Assembly (NCBI GenBank): GCA_903789595.1
Contig: CAIFEZ010000008.1
Coordinates: 1-64,000 of the forward strand
Direction: 5' to 3'
DNA: 64,000 nt
Origin: an uncultured eubacterium 1-6
GTDB lineage: Bacteria > Bacillota > Clostridia > Lachnospirales > Lachnospiraceae
This document shows positions 24,332 through 32,958 of the stretch, one piece after another. Below the pieces are notes generated by a model. That model made no database searches. It had not been told where the DNA came from and was given only the letters and a program-made list of their open reading frames with translations. The position numbers and the translations under genes were made by a program. Position 1 is the stretch's first letter; every line of letters starts with the position of its first letter.

Positions 24332-25672
24332 ATGAGCATTTTCAAAGGAATCTTCAAAAGCCGTGACAAGCCGAAAGACTCCACCACAGGAAGCAGCTAC
24401 CGCTTCTTCTTCGGCGGAACCACATCAGGAAAATCCGTGACGGAACGATCCGCCATGCAGATCACGGCGGTCTATTCCTGCGTCCGGATTCTTTCCGAGG
24501 CGATCGCGGGACTGCCTCTCCATTTGTACCGCTACACGGCAAACGGCAGCAAAGAAAAGGCGCTCGACCATCCGCTTTATACACTGCTGCACGACGAACC
24601 TAACCCGGAAATGACGAGTTTCGTCTTCCGGGAGACCCTCATGACGCACCTGCTTTTGTGGGGCAACGCCTACGCGCAGATCATTCGAAACGGCAAGGGA
24701 GAAGTCGTAGCGCTTTATCCGCTGATGCCGAACCGGATGAGGGTCGACCGCGATGAAAACGGCGAGCTTTTCTACGAATACCAGACCTCGCAGGACGAGG
24801 CGCACACGATGGAAGGAAGTCTTGTACGGCTTACGCCATACGACGTGCTCCACATTCCGGGGCTCGGCTTCGACGGACTTGTCGGCTACTCGCCGATCGC
24901 GATGGCAAAAAACAGCATCGGTATGGCAATCGCCTGTGAGGAATACGGCGCGAAGTTTTTCGCAAACGGCGCGACGCCGGGAGGCATTTTGGAACACCCC
25001 GGCGTGGTGAAGGACCCGGAGCGCGTCAGGGAAAGCTGGAATTCCGCTTTCGGCGGCTCTGCCAATTCCAACAAGGTGGCTGTCCTCGAGGAAGGCATGA
25101 AATACACGCCGATCTCCATTTCACCGGAACAGGCGCAGTTCCTCGAGACGCGCAAATTCCAGATTGACGAGATCGCAAGGATATTCAGGATTCCGCCGCA
25201 CATGATCGGCGACCTTGAGAAAAGCTCGTTCAGCAACATCGAACAGCAGTCGCTGGAATTCGTGAAATACACGCTCGACCCGTGGGTCTCCCGCTGGGAA
25301 CAGTCCATGCGGCGCGCCCTCCTCCGCCCCGAGGAAAAGAAAGAATACTTCTTCAAGTTCAACGTAGACGGCCTTCTCAGAGGCGATTACCAAAGCCGCA
25401 TGAACGGTTACGCCACCGCACGCCAGAACGGCTGGATGAGCGCAAACGACATCCGCGAGCTTGAGAACCTCGACCGCATCCCGGCGGATGAAGGCGGGGA
25501 TCTGTACCTCATCAACAGCAACATGACCAAACTCGAGGACGCTGGCATCTTCGCCGCCTCGGCACCTAAGGAAACGGAGGAATCAGGTGAAACACAGGAA
25601 GGACAGACAAAAGAATCACGGGAACAATCGGAGTCCGATACCCGGCTCCGGGAAAGGAGGACGCCCTTATGA
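24332..25672 (+). CDS. Portal protein (HK97 family)
   Basis: 446 residues from ATG 24332 (CGGAGGAAATTTT upstream). Typical features are SAMQITAVYSCVRILSEAIAGLPLHLYR at the N terminus, PEMTSFVFRETLMTHLLLWGNAYAQI, NSIGMAIACEEYGAKFFANGATPGGIL, and IARIFRIPPHMIGDLEKSSFSNIEQQSLEFVKYTL. The C-terminal tail is Glu/Arg-rich and low in complexity. It forms the dodecameric DNA channel of the capsid. It overlaps the protease gene by 4 bp. Confidence 0.95.
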   Translation: MSIFKGIFKSRDKPKDSTTGSSYRFFFGGTTSGKSVTERSAMQITAVYSCVRILSEAIAGLPLHLYRYTANGSKEKALDHPLYTLLHDEPNPEMTSFVFRETLMTHLLLWGNAYAQIIRNGKGEVVALYPLMPNRMRVDRDENGELFYEYQTSQDEAHTMEGSLVRLTPYDVLHIPGLGFDGLVGYSPIAMAKNSIGMAIACEEYGAKFFANGATPGGILEHPGVVKDPERVRESWNSAFGGSANSNKVAVLEEGMKYTPISISPEQAQFLETRKFQIDEIARIFRIPPHMIGDLEKSSFSNIEQQSLEFVKYTLDPWVSRWEQSMRRALLRPEEKKEYFFKFNVDGLLRGDYQSRMNGYATARQNGWMSANDIRELENLDRIPADEGGDLYLINSNMTKLEDAGIFAASAPKETEESGETQEGQTKESREQSESDTRLRERRTPL

Positions 25673-26421
25673 CAAGAAAGTTCTGGAGATGGGTGCGAAA
25701 CGAAACGCCGGACAGCTTCGGTTCAGACCGTACGCTCTACCTCGACGGGGAAATTTCCGATGAGACCTGGTACGGCGACGAAATCACACCTCAGATCTTC
25801 AAGGATGAACTGAATTCCGGAAAAGGCAACATCACGCTCTGGATCAATTCACCGGGCGGCGACGTCTTCGCGGCTGCCCAGATCTACAACATGCTGATGG
25901 ATTATCCGTACGACGTGACCGTCAAGATTGACGCTCTCGCAGCATCCGCTGCATCCGTCATCGCGATGGCCGGAACGAAGGTCTGCATGAGTCCCGTGGC
26001 CATGCTTATGGTCCACAATCCCGCGACCATAGCGATCGGCGACAGCGAGGAAATGCAGAAGGCGATCGACATGCTTTCCGAGGTCAAGGAAAGCATTATG
26101 AACGCCTACGAGATCAAGTCCGGCCTTTCAAGAGCCAAGATCTCAAAGCTGATGGACGCCGAAACGTGGATGAACGCGAAAGAAGCAAAGAAGCTCGGAT
26201 TCGCAGACGAGATCCTGTTTGCGGATGGCACTGAGCCTTCCGGAGACGATGACAAAGAGACTGACGACGGTTCCGAAATCGAGATGCTTTTCTCAAGGAA
26301 AGCCGTCACTGACTCGCTTCTTTCAAAGCTCATCCCGAAGCGCGCACCTGTGCAGAAAAATACGAAACCGGCCGTCAAGGCTGCTGACCTTGAGAAGCGG
26401 CTCTCGCTTCTCAGCCACTGA
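25669..26421 (+). CDS. ClpP-like prohead maturation protease
   Basis: 250 residues. ClpP/S49-type fold: WINSPGGDVFAAAQIYNML (oxyanion region), nucleophile Ser in DALAASAASVIAMAG (about 100) and His in MLMVHNPA (about 125). An acidic linker and a basic C-terminal tail probably direct it to the prohead. It cleaves the scaffold or capsid N terminus during maturation. Operon position between portal and capsid is canonical. Confidence 0.95.
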   Translation: MTRKFWRWVRNETPDSFGSDRTLYLDGEISDETWYGDEITPQIFKDELNSGKGNITLWINSPGGDVFAAAQIYNMLMDYPYDVTVKIDALAASAASVIAMAGTKVCMSPVAMLMVHNPATIAIGDSEEMQKAIDMLSEVKESIMNAYEIKSGLSRAKISKLMDAETWMNAKEAKKLGFADEILFADGTEPSGDDDKETDDGSEIEMLFSRKAVTDSLLSKLIPKRAPVQKNTKPAVKAADLEKRLSLLSH

Positions 26422-26441
26422 ATGAAATGGAGGAACTTAAA

Positions 26442-27647
26442 ATGACCAAAATCATGGAACTTATGGAGAAACGCGCAAAGGCGTGGAACGCCGCAAAACA
26501 GTTTCTCGATACACACTCCGACAACGGAGGCAACGTATCCGCGGAAGACGCTGCCACTTACGACAAGATGGAAAAAGAAGTCACCGACCTCACCCGCGAC
26601 ATCGAACGCCTGCAGCGACAGGAGCAGATCGACAGGATGCTCTCCCAGCCGACCACGGCTCCCCTCACCGGGAAACCGGGAGCAGAAACGCAGCTGGAGG
26701 ACAAGCCGGGCATCGCTTCCAATGCGTACAAAACAGCGTTCTGGGATTCGATCCGCAAGCGCAACTGGTACGACGTCAAGAACGTTCTCGAGATCGGAAC
26801 CGACGCGAACGGCGGTTACCTCGTTCCGGACGAATACGAGAAACAGCTGGTGCAGGCGCTGACCGACGAGAACTTCTTCCGTTCCCTCGCTCACGTCATC
26901 CAGACCGACAGCGGCACGCACACCATCCCGATCGTCGCATCTCACGGAACCGCAAGCTGGATGGAGGAAAACGGCCTGTACCCTGAATCCGATGACACCT
27001 TCGACCAGATCACCCTCTCCGCATACAAGCTGGGAACCGCCATCAAGGTTTCCGAGGAGCTGATGAACGACTCCGTCTTCGATCTGGAGAATTACATCTC
27101 CACCGAATTCGCGAGACGTATCGGGGCAGCCGAGGAGGAGGCGTTCCTTGTCGGCGACGGACAGAAAAAGCCTGAAGGTGTATTCACCAAGGTCAAGGCG
27201 ACAGACGGCGCGACTACGGAAATTGCGAACACGAACATCACCTTCGATGAAATCATGGACGTGTTCCATTCCCTGAGGAGCGTGTACCGCAACCGCGCGG
27301 TCTGGATTCTGAACGACTCTACCGTCAAGGCGCTCCGCAAGATCAAGGACAGCAACGGAAACTACATCTGGCAGCCGAGTGTGGTCGCGGGCCAGCCGGA
27401 CACCATCCTTAACCGTCCGTACAAGACGAGCATCTATGCGCCTGAGCTTGCAGCCGGAAACGTGCCGATCCTGTTCGGAGACTTCTCCTACTACTGGATC
27501 GCCGACCGTCAGGGCCGCTCCTTCAAGCGCCTGTCCGAGCTGTACGCAGCGAACGGGCAGATCGGTTTCCTCGCCTCCGAAAGGGTCGACGGCAAGCTCA
27601 TCCTGCCGGAAGCCGTCCGCGGTCTTTCCGTCAAGGCATCCGCCTGA
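26442..27647 (+). CDS. Major capsid protein (HK97 fold)
   Basis: 401 residues from ATG 26442 (GGAGG 8 bases upstream; ATG 26427 is too close to it). An N-terminal coiled-coil delta/scaffold domain (to about 100) ends before EDKPGIASNAYKTAFWDSIRKR. The capsid core follows: GGYLVPDEYEKQLVQALTDENFFRSLAHVIQT, KVSEELMNDSVFDLENYISTEFARRIGAAEEEAFLVGDG and YWIADRQGRSFKRLSELYAANGQIGFLASERVDGKLILPEAVRGL. The protease upstream would remove the N-terminal domain. Confidence 0.95.
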   Translation: MTKIMELMEKRAKAWNAAKQFLDTHSDNGGNVSAEDAATYDKMEKEVTDLTRDIERLQRQEQIDRMLSQPTTAPLTGKPGAETQLEDKPGIASNAYKTAFWDSIRKRNWYDVKNVLEIGTDANGGYLVPDEYEKQLVQALTDENFFRSLAHVIQTDSGTHTIPIVASHGTASWMEENGLYPESDDTFDQITLSAYKLGTAIKVSEELMNDSVFDLENYISTEFARRIGAAEEEAFLVGDGQKKPEGVFTKVKATDGATTEIANTNITFDEIMDVFHSLRSVYRNRAVWILNDSTVKALRKIKDSNGNYIWQPSVVAGQPDTILNRPYKTSIYAPELAAGNVPILFGDFSYYWIADRQGRSFKRLSELYAANGQIGFLASERVDGKLILPEAVRGLSVKASA

Positions 27648-27668
27648 TCCGCCCACTTAACATTTCAA

Positions 27669-27701
27669 GGGCATCTCCTTTTTTCGGGGATGCCCTGATT
27701 C
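27669..27701 (+). terminator. Terminator-like hairpin after the capsid gene
   Basis: GGGCATC (27669-27675) pairs with GATGCCC (27689-27695) and a short T-rich tail TGATTCTTT follows. A partial terminator here would lower expression of connector genes relative to capsid. Confidence 0.65.
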
Positions 27702-27719
27702 TTTAACGGAGGTAATCAG

Positions 27720-28007
27720 ATGGAAGTGACGCTTGAAGAAGCCAAGACATACTTAAGAGTCAGTTCCTCCGACGAGGACGAACTGATTAAAAATCTCATT
27801 CAATCCGCGACTGCAATCGTACAGGACATAGCTCGTTTTTCCGACGAGGAATGGGAAGCGAATGAAGAAAAGGTTTTGATCCGCATACGGATCGCCGTTC
27901 TCTATACCGTCGCCTATCTCTACGAACATCGGGAGGAAGCGGATCACAGTCAGCTGAACCTCACGCTCCGCGCACTTCTCTTCGGCGTCAGGAAGGAGGA
28001 GTTCTGA
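27720..28007 (+). CDS. Head-tail connector protein (gp6-like)
   Basis: 95 residues from ATG 27720 (CGGAGGTAATCAG upstream). The pattern EVTLEEAKTYLRVSSSDEDELIKNLIQSATAIVQDI with IAVLYTVAYLYEHREEADHSQLNLTLRALLFGVRKEEF is the standard helical adaptor (HK97 gp6/phi PVL type). It forms the ring under the portal. The stop is fused to the next start. Confidence 0.9.
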   Translation: MEVTLEEAKTYLRVSSSDEDELIKNLIQSATAIVQDIARFSDEEWEANEEKVLIRIRIAVLYTVAYLYEHREEADHSQLNLTLRALLFGVRKEEF

Positions 28008-28339
28008 TGAACATCGCAGCTCTCCGCGTCCCCGTGACCTTTCAGAAGAACGAGATCACGGTAGACAAGTACGGGAACCACACCGCCGCATGGACGGACT
28101 ACTTCAAGTGCTACGCCACCATCGGAACGCAGAGCGGATCGGAGTCATCGGGCGAGGTCGTAAATCCCGAGGAATCCCTCGACTTCACCTGCCGGTGGTG
28201 TTCTGAGCTTTCCGCGGTCGAATCCACGAAATACCGGATTCTCGCGGAAGAACATGTCTACAACATCACCTACGTGAACCCGATGGGCTACAAACGAAAC
28301 TCGATCAAATTCAACTGCAGACTGGAGAAAGGCTCATGA
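28007..28339 (+). CDS. Head closure (stopper) protein, SPP1 gp16-like
   Basis: 110 residues of beta-rich sequence: ALRVPVTFQKNEITVDKYGNHTAAWTDYFKCYATIGTQSGSE, then LDFTCRWCSELSAVESTKYRILAEEHVYNITYVNPMGYKRNSIKFNCRLEKG. This is the head-tail adaptor family (phage_head-tail joining). It seals the head after packaging. Overlapped by the next gene (4 bp). Confidence 0.85.
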   Translation: MNIAALRVPVTFQKNEITVDKYGNHTAAWTDYFKCYATIGTQSGSESSGEVVNPEESLDFTCRWCSELSAVESTKYRILAEEHVYNITYVNPMGYKRNSIKFNCRLEKGS

Positions 28340-28716
28340 GCAGAAACACTTCGATTGATGACATGGATTCCGCCATCATGGCGGAACTCGAAAAATATGC
28401 GGATCTCGCGGCGGACGATCTGAAAGACACCGTGAAGGAAACGGCGAAGTCCGTCCGCAAGGACATCCAGAACACCGCTCCGGTCGACACCGGAAAGTAC
28501 AAGAAGTCGTGGTCCGTGAAAAACGTTCACGAGGATTCCGAATCCATCGATCTCGTCGTGCATTCGAGAAACCGCTACCAGATCGCCCACCTTCTGGAAC
28601 ACGGCCACGCCAAACGCGGCGGAGGAAGAGTCGCGGCGAGACCTCATATAGCGAAAGCCGAGGAACGCGGAAATGAAACGCTTGTGAAAGCGATCGAAGA
28701 AAAACTGAAAGGATAA
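28336..28716 (+). CDS. HK97 gp10-like neck/tail completion protein
   Basis: 126 residues: KYADLAADDLKDTVKETAKSVRKDIQNTAPVDTGKYKKSWSVKNVH, with the typical APVDTGKYKKSW motif, and YQIAHLLEHGHAKRGGGRVAARPHIAKAEE. Family members complete the neck between head and tail. It occupies the normal position in the connector block. Confidence 0.9.
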   Translation: MSRNTSIDDMDSAIMAELEKYADLAADDLKDTVKETAKSVRKDIQNTAPVDTGKYKKSWSVKNVHEDSESIDLVVHSRNRYQIAHLLEHGHAKRGGGRVAARPHIAKAEERGNETLVKAIEEKLKG

Positions 28717-28722
28717 AACTTC

Positions 28723-29049
28723 ATGACACCCGAATACATCAAATCGATGCTCGAAGAGACGGGGATTCCTGTCGCTTACGATCATTTTGCAGAAGGCGAG
28801 TCTCCGGACCCGCCTTTTCTCTGTTTTCTTTTTCCCGGCAGCGACAACCTGTTCGCGGACGACACGGTCTTCCAGAAGATCGACGAACTCAACATCGAAC
28901 TGTACACGGATAAGAAAGACCCGGATACGGAAACCGGGATCGAAAACATCCTGAACTCGCACGAACTCCCCTTCGAGAAATCGGAAGTATGGATCGAGGA
29001 AGAAAAGATGTATGAGGTCCTGTATCAAACACAAATCATAGGAGGTTAA
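28723..29049 (+). CDS. Tail terminator-like protein
   Basis: 108 residues, acidic. [76 protein letters not shown] is the short alpha/beta fold of tail terminator (gpU-like) proteins of Firmicutes siphophages. It caps the tail tube. Position directly before the major tail protein supports this. Only AAAACTTC, not a strong ribosome binding site, precedes the ATG. Confidence 0.8.
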   Translation: MTPEYIKSMLEETGIPVAYDHFAEGESPDPPFLCFLFPGSDNLFADDTVFQKIDELNIELYTDKKDPDTETGIENILNSHELPFEKSEVWIEEEKMYEVLYQTQIIGG

Positions 29050-29054
29050 CAGAT

Positions 29055-29672
29055 ATGGCAAACAAGAAAAACAAGGTCAAGTTCGGCCTTAAGAACTGCC
29101 ACTACGCGATCGCGACGCTCGCGGAGGACGGCACGGTCACATTCGGCACGCCTGTCGCCATGCCCGGCGCGGTATCTCTTTCCCTCGATGCCGAGGGCGA
29201 AAACGATCCGTTCTATGCGGACGATTCCGTATATTACATGGTTTCGAACAACAACGGATATTCCGGCGACTTCGAGCTCGCCCTCATCCCGGAGAGTTTT
29301 CTCACGGACGTGATGCACGAAACGGAGGACGCCAACGGCGTCATTGCCGAAAACAAGGACGTGGAGCCGGAGCATTTCGCGCTCCTTTTCGAGTTTTCCG
29401 GCGACCAGAGGAAGATCCGCCACTGCATGTACTACTGCTCGGCGACCCGTCCTTCCGTTTCCGGCTCCACGAAGGAAGACTCGACCGAAGTGCAGACGGA
29501 GACTCTCTCCCTCACGGTTTCGCCGCTGCCGTCCGGACTCGTGAAGGTAAAGACCGGAACGAATACATCCGACGCTGTGTACGACGCATGGTACGACAAG
29601 GTTTATGAACCGACGGCTGCGGCGGCGTCCTCGTCCACGAGTTCTTCGTCCACAAGCAGCCTGACGGAATGA
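29055..29672 (+). CDS. Major tail (tube) protein
   Basis: 205 residues from ATG 29055 (AGGAGGTTAACAGAT upstream). phi13-type major tail protein: [75 protein letters not shown]. The Ser/Thr/Ala-rich C-terminal stretch ([11 protein letters not shown]) is low in complexity and may be surface-exposed. It polymerises into the non-contractile tail tube. Confidence 0.92.
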   Translation: MANKKNKVKFGLKNCHYAIATLAEDGTVTFGTPVAMPGAVSLSLDAEGENDPFYADDSVYYMVSNNNGYSGDFELALIPESFLTDVMHETEDANGVIAENKDVEPEHFALLFEFSGDQRKIRHCMYYCSATRPSVSGSTKEDSTEVQTETLSLTVSPLPSGLVKVKTGTNTSDAVYDAWYDKVYEPTAAAASSSTSSSSTSSLTE

Positions 29673-29683
29673 GGTGATCGGCA

Positions 29684-30061
29684 ATGGCAGTGATAAAGAC
29701 AATCGAAATCGACGAAAAGCCTGTGACGTTCCGCGCGTCAGCCGCCATTCCAAGGCTCTACAGGAATAAGTTCCACAGGGATATTTACCGTGACCTGAGT
29801 AAGCTTCAGAAAAGCATCGACGAAAACGACGCGGAAAATTCCAGTCTGGACACGTTCAGTCTCGAACTTTTCGAGAACATCGCATGGCTCATGGCAAAGC
29901 ATGCGGACAAAGACGTTCCGGATACTCCTGAGGAATGGCTGGACGAGTTCTCCACGTTCTCGATCTACGAGATTCTCCCTCAGATCATCGAGCTGTGGGG
30001 ACTCAATACGGAACAGCAGGTCCAGTCTAAAAAAAACACCATGCGACAGAGCGGGAAATGA
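29684..30061 (+). CDS. Tail assembly chaperone G
   Basis: 125 residues. KTIEIDEKPVTFRASAAIPRLYRNKFHRDIYRDLSKLQKSI and LELFENIAWLMAKHADKDVPDTPEEWLDEFSTFSIYEILPQIIELWGL match the phage tail assembly chaperone (gpG-like) family. The gene ends in an 8-A run followed by a TGA that overlaps the next ORF by 4 bases, allowing a G-T fusion by -1 frameshift. It would bind the tape measure during tail assembly. Confidence 0.88.
   Translation: MAVIKTIEIDEKPVTFRASAAIPRLYRNKFHRDIYRDLSKLQKSIDENDAENSSLDTFSLELFENIAWLMAKHADKDVPDTPEEWLDEFSTFSIYEILPQIIELWGLNTEQQVQSKKNTMRQSGK
30031..30037 (+). other. Programmed -1 ribosomal frameshift site (A AAA AAC)
   Basis: The zero-frame codons are AAA AAA AAC (30029-30037), giving the classical slippery heptamer at 30031-30037. 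A -1 slip continues through HHATERE into the ORF that starts at 30058, bypassing the TGA at 30059-30061. The position matches the conserved G/GT frameshift of long-tailed phages. Confidence 0.82.
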
Positions 30062-30222
30062 CAACCCCACTCTTTTTACTGCGCTGCGTACAGATCGGAC
30101 TTTCGATCTCGGAACTTGATCTTCTCACGATCGGAACCGTAAACGACATGTACGCGGAGATGTCGAACGACGACTGGGACTACCCGGAAATCGCGACGCA
30201 GGAAATGATGGACAGATTCTAA
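30058..30222 (+). CDS. T part of the G/GT tail assembly chaperone (frameshift extension)
   Basis: 54 codons from the overlapping ATG: MTTPLFLLRCVQIGLSISELDLLTIGTVNDMYAEMSNDDWDYPEIATQ. The pattern GLSISELDLLTIGTVNDM is typical of the short ORF between G and the tape measure in Firmicutes siphophages. It is probably made mainly as a GT fusion (29684-30222) through the slippery site at 30031. It could also be translated alone from the ATGA overlap. Confidence 0.82.
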   Translation: MTTPLFLLRCVQIGLSISELDLLTIGTVNDMYAEMSNDDWDYPEIATQEMMDRF

Positions 30223-30237
30223 GGAAGGAGGCTTCGT

Positions 30238-32958
30238 ATGGCTGACAGAATCAAAGGCATCACAGTCGAGATCGGCGGCGATACGACCGGCCTCTCGAAA
30301 GCGCTGTCCGGCGTCAACAAGGAAATCCGAAACACCCAGTCCCAGCTCAAGGACGTAAACAAGCTCCTGAAACTCGATCCGACCAACTCCGAGCTCATCG
30401 CCCAGAAGCAGAAACTGCTCTCTCAGGCGGTGACGGAAACCAAGGACAAGCTCACACAGCTGAAATCGGTGCAGGATCAGATGGACGCGGGTCTTAAAAA
30501 CGGCAGCGTCACACAGGAACAGTACGACGCATGGCAGCGTGAGATCATCGCAACCGAGCAGGAACTGAAGAACCTCGAGGAACAGACAAAGAATACGGAT
30601 TCCAGTATTGCGGCCACACTAAAACAGACCGGTTCCAAGATGCAGGAAGTCGGCGGCAAGATCTCAGGCGTCGGCGAATCCCTCTCCAAAGGCGTGACTG
30701 CGCCGATCACCGCTCTCGGGGCGGCTTCTCTTGTCGCTTTCGGCGAAGTGGACTCCGGACTTGACATCGTGACGCAGAAAACCGGTGCGTCCGGGCAGGC
30801 GCTTGAAGAAATGCAGCAGAGCGTCAAGAATCTCGCGACGCAGATTCCGACGGACTTTGAAACCGCAGGCGCGGCCGTCGGCGAAGTCAACACAAGATTC
30901 GGTCTCACCGGGCAGGCGCTTGAGGATCTGTCGGGCAAGTTCATCAAGTTCGCGCAGCTGAACGACACGGACGTATCCACCTCCGTCGATAACGTTTCCT
31001 CTGTTCTGAACGCCTTCGGGCAGTCCACGGACGACGCGGGCGACCTTCTGGATGCATTGAACGCCACCGGACAGGCGACCGGGATCTCCATGGACACGCT
31101 GGCAAACGACCTGTCGCAGAACGCCGCACAGTTTAAGGAGATGGGACTGACCGCCCAGCAGGCCGCCGGATTCATGGGCATGGTGGAAATGTCCGGTCTC
31201 GACACTTCAACGGCGATGGCCGGTCTTAAGAAAGCCATGAAGAACGCGGCGGACGACGGCATGTCCCTCGATGAGGCGCTGAAAGGTTTCTCCGACACGA
31301 TGAGTTCCAACAAGTCGGACACCGAGAAGCTGCAGGCCGCCTACGACCTGTTCGGAAGCAAGGCGGGCGCTGCATTCTACAACGCCGTGCAGAGCGGGAA
31401 ACTCAACCTTGACGATCTGTCCGGCACGCTCGGCGATTTCTCCGGCAGTGTGGAAAACACGTTCAACGAGACACTCGACCCGATCGACCAGTTCCAGATG
31501 ACATTGAACTCTCTGAAGGAAGTCGGCGCTGACATCGGAAACAGCCTCGCGACTGTTCTCAAGCCTGTCCTGCAGGACATCTCGGCCGCGCTTCAGAAGT
31601 TCGCGGACATCTGGAACGGCATTCCCGGACCCGTGCAGGAAACCATCGTGAAGATAGCTCTTATTGCCGCAGCCGTGGGACCTGTTCTCATCGTCATCGG
31701 CAAGCTGATCACCTCGGTCGGGACGATCCTCACCGTCATACCGAAGATCACGGCGGCTGTCACCGGCGTGAAAACCGTTATCACAGGGCTGAACGCGGCG
31801 ATGGCCGCCAATCCGATCGGCCTTATCATTACCGCCATCGGACTGCTCGTTGCCGCATTCATCTATCTGTGGAATAACTGCGAGAGTTTCCGGAACTTCT
31901 GGATCGGTCTCTGGAACAACATCAAGGAAGTCGCTGTCACGGTATTCACCGCGATCAAAGACTTCTTTACGACGATCTGGACGGCGATCACAAGTGTATT
32001 CACCACCGCCGTGAACGGAATCAGCACGTTCCTTTCCGGTGCCTGGAATGGCATAAAGACCGTCGTTGAAACCGTCATGAATGCCATCAGCACCGTGATC
32101 CGGACCATCTGGAACGGTATCAAATCATTCTTCACGACCATATTCACGGCGATCCAGACTGTGGTGACGACCTACTTCAATATTTACAAGACAGTAATCA
32201 CCACAGTCCTCACCGCCATCCGGACTGTTGTGACCACCATCTGGAATGCGATTAAAACCGTCATCACCACCGTGGTAAACGCAATCAGAACCGCAGTGAC
32301 CACGGCGTGGAACGCGATCAAAACCGCGACCTCTACCGTCTTTAACGGAGTGAAATCGGTCGTAACTTCGATCTGGAACGGCATCAAGTCGGCCGTCATG
32401 TCCGTCGTGAACGCCATGAAGAGCGGCATCACCGGCGCGTTCAATGCGATCAAAAGCACGATATCCGGAATCCTTAACGGCATCAAGGGAAAGTTCTCTT
32501 CTGTTTTCAACGGGATCTGGAGCTTCGTCTCCGGAATCGTCGGAAAGCTCAAGAGCGTCTTCAACTTCAAGTGGAGCCTGCCGAAGATCAAACTCCCGCA
32601 TTTCTCGATAAGCGGCAAGTTCAGCCTGAATCCGCCGAGCATCCCGCACTTTTCCGTCTCCTGGTACAAGAAGGCGATGGAGAGCGGCATGATCTTAAAA
32701 GACGCGACGATCTTCGGACAGTCGAACGGCACGCTCCTCGGAGGCGGAGAAGCCGGTGACGAGGCAGTCGTCGGCGTGAACTCTCTTAAGAGCATGATAC
32801 GCGAGGCGGTAAATGACAGCTCCGGCTCAAGCTACAACGGTCCGCTCATCAACATCGAGACGATGAGCGTAAGAAACGACGACGACATACGGAAAATATC
32901 CCAGCAGCTCAACAGCCTGCTTGTGGGCAGCCGCCGGGCGAAAGGAACGGTGATCTGA
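30238..32958 (+). CDS. Tail tape measure protein
   Basis: 906 residues from ATG 30238 (AAGGAGG upstream). The N-terminal coiled coil (LSGVNKEIRNTQSQLKDVNKLLKLDPTNSELI) leads to the TMP/TP901 core domain (about 130-450). Hydrophobic segments lie near 470-545 (IALIAAAVGPVLIVIGKLI; PIGLIITAIGLLVAAFIYLW). About nineteen tandem 11-residue repeats of the type IWNAIKTVITT occupy roughly 558-767. The C terminus carries GGGEAGDEAVVGVNSL. It sets tail length; no lytic domain is seen. Confidence 0.95.
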   Translation: MADRIKGITVEIGGDTTGLSKALSGVNKEIRNTQSQLKDVNKLLKLDPTNSELIAQKQKLLSQAVTETKDKLTQLKSVQDQMDAGLKNGSVTQEQYDAWQREIIATEQELKNLEEQTKNTDSSIAATLKQTGSKMQEVGGKISGVGESLSKGVTAPITALGAASLVAFGEVDSGLDIVTQKTGASGQALEEMQQSVKNLATQIPTDFETAGAAVGEVNTRFGLTGQALEDLSGKFIKFAQLNDTDVSTSVDNVSSVLNAFGQSTDDAGDLLDALNATGQATGISMDTLANDLSQNAAQFKEMGLTAQQAAGFMGMVEMSGLDTSTAMAGLKKAMKNAADDGMSLDEALKGFSDTMSSNKSDTEKLQAAYDLFGSKAGAAFYNAVQSGKLNLDDLSGTLGDFSGSVENTFNETLDPIDQFQMTLNSLKEVGADIGNSLATVLKPVLQDISAALQKFADIWNGIPGPVQETIVKIALIAAAVGPVLIVIGKLITSVGTILTVIPKITAAVTGVKTVITGLNAAMAANPIGLIITAIGLLVAAFIYLWNNCESFRNFWIGLWNNIKEVAVTVFTAIKDFFTTIWTAITSVFTTAVNGISTFLSGAWNGIKTVVETVMNAISTVIRTIWNGIKSFFTTIFTAIQTVVTTYFNIYKTVITTVLTAIRTVVTTIWNAIKTVITTVVNAIRTAVTTAWNAIKTATSTVFNGVKSVVTSIWNGIKSAVMSVVNAMKSGITGAFNAIKSTISGILNGIKGKFSSVFNGIWSFVSGIVGKLKSVFNFKWSLPKIKLPHFSISGKFSLNPPSIPHFSVSWYKKAMESGMILKDATIFGQSNGTLLGGGEAGDEAVVGVNSLKSMIREAVNDSSGSSYNGPLINIETMSVRNDDDIRKISQQLNSLLVGSRRAKGTVI

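Noticed and set aside
26106-27656. Long minus-strand open frame (516 codons) opposite the protease and capsid genes
   Set aside because: It is a GC-driven shadow of two certain phage genes, has no family-like motifs and no credible ribosome binding site.
30477-31322. Minus-strand open frame of 281 codons inside the tape measure gene
   Set aside because: Antisense to a certain coding region and composed of Ser/Ala/Pro-rich shadow sequence.
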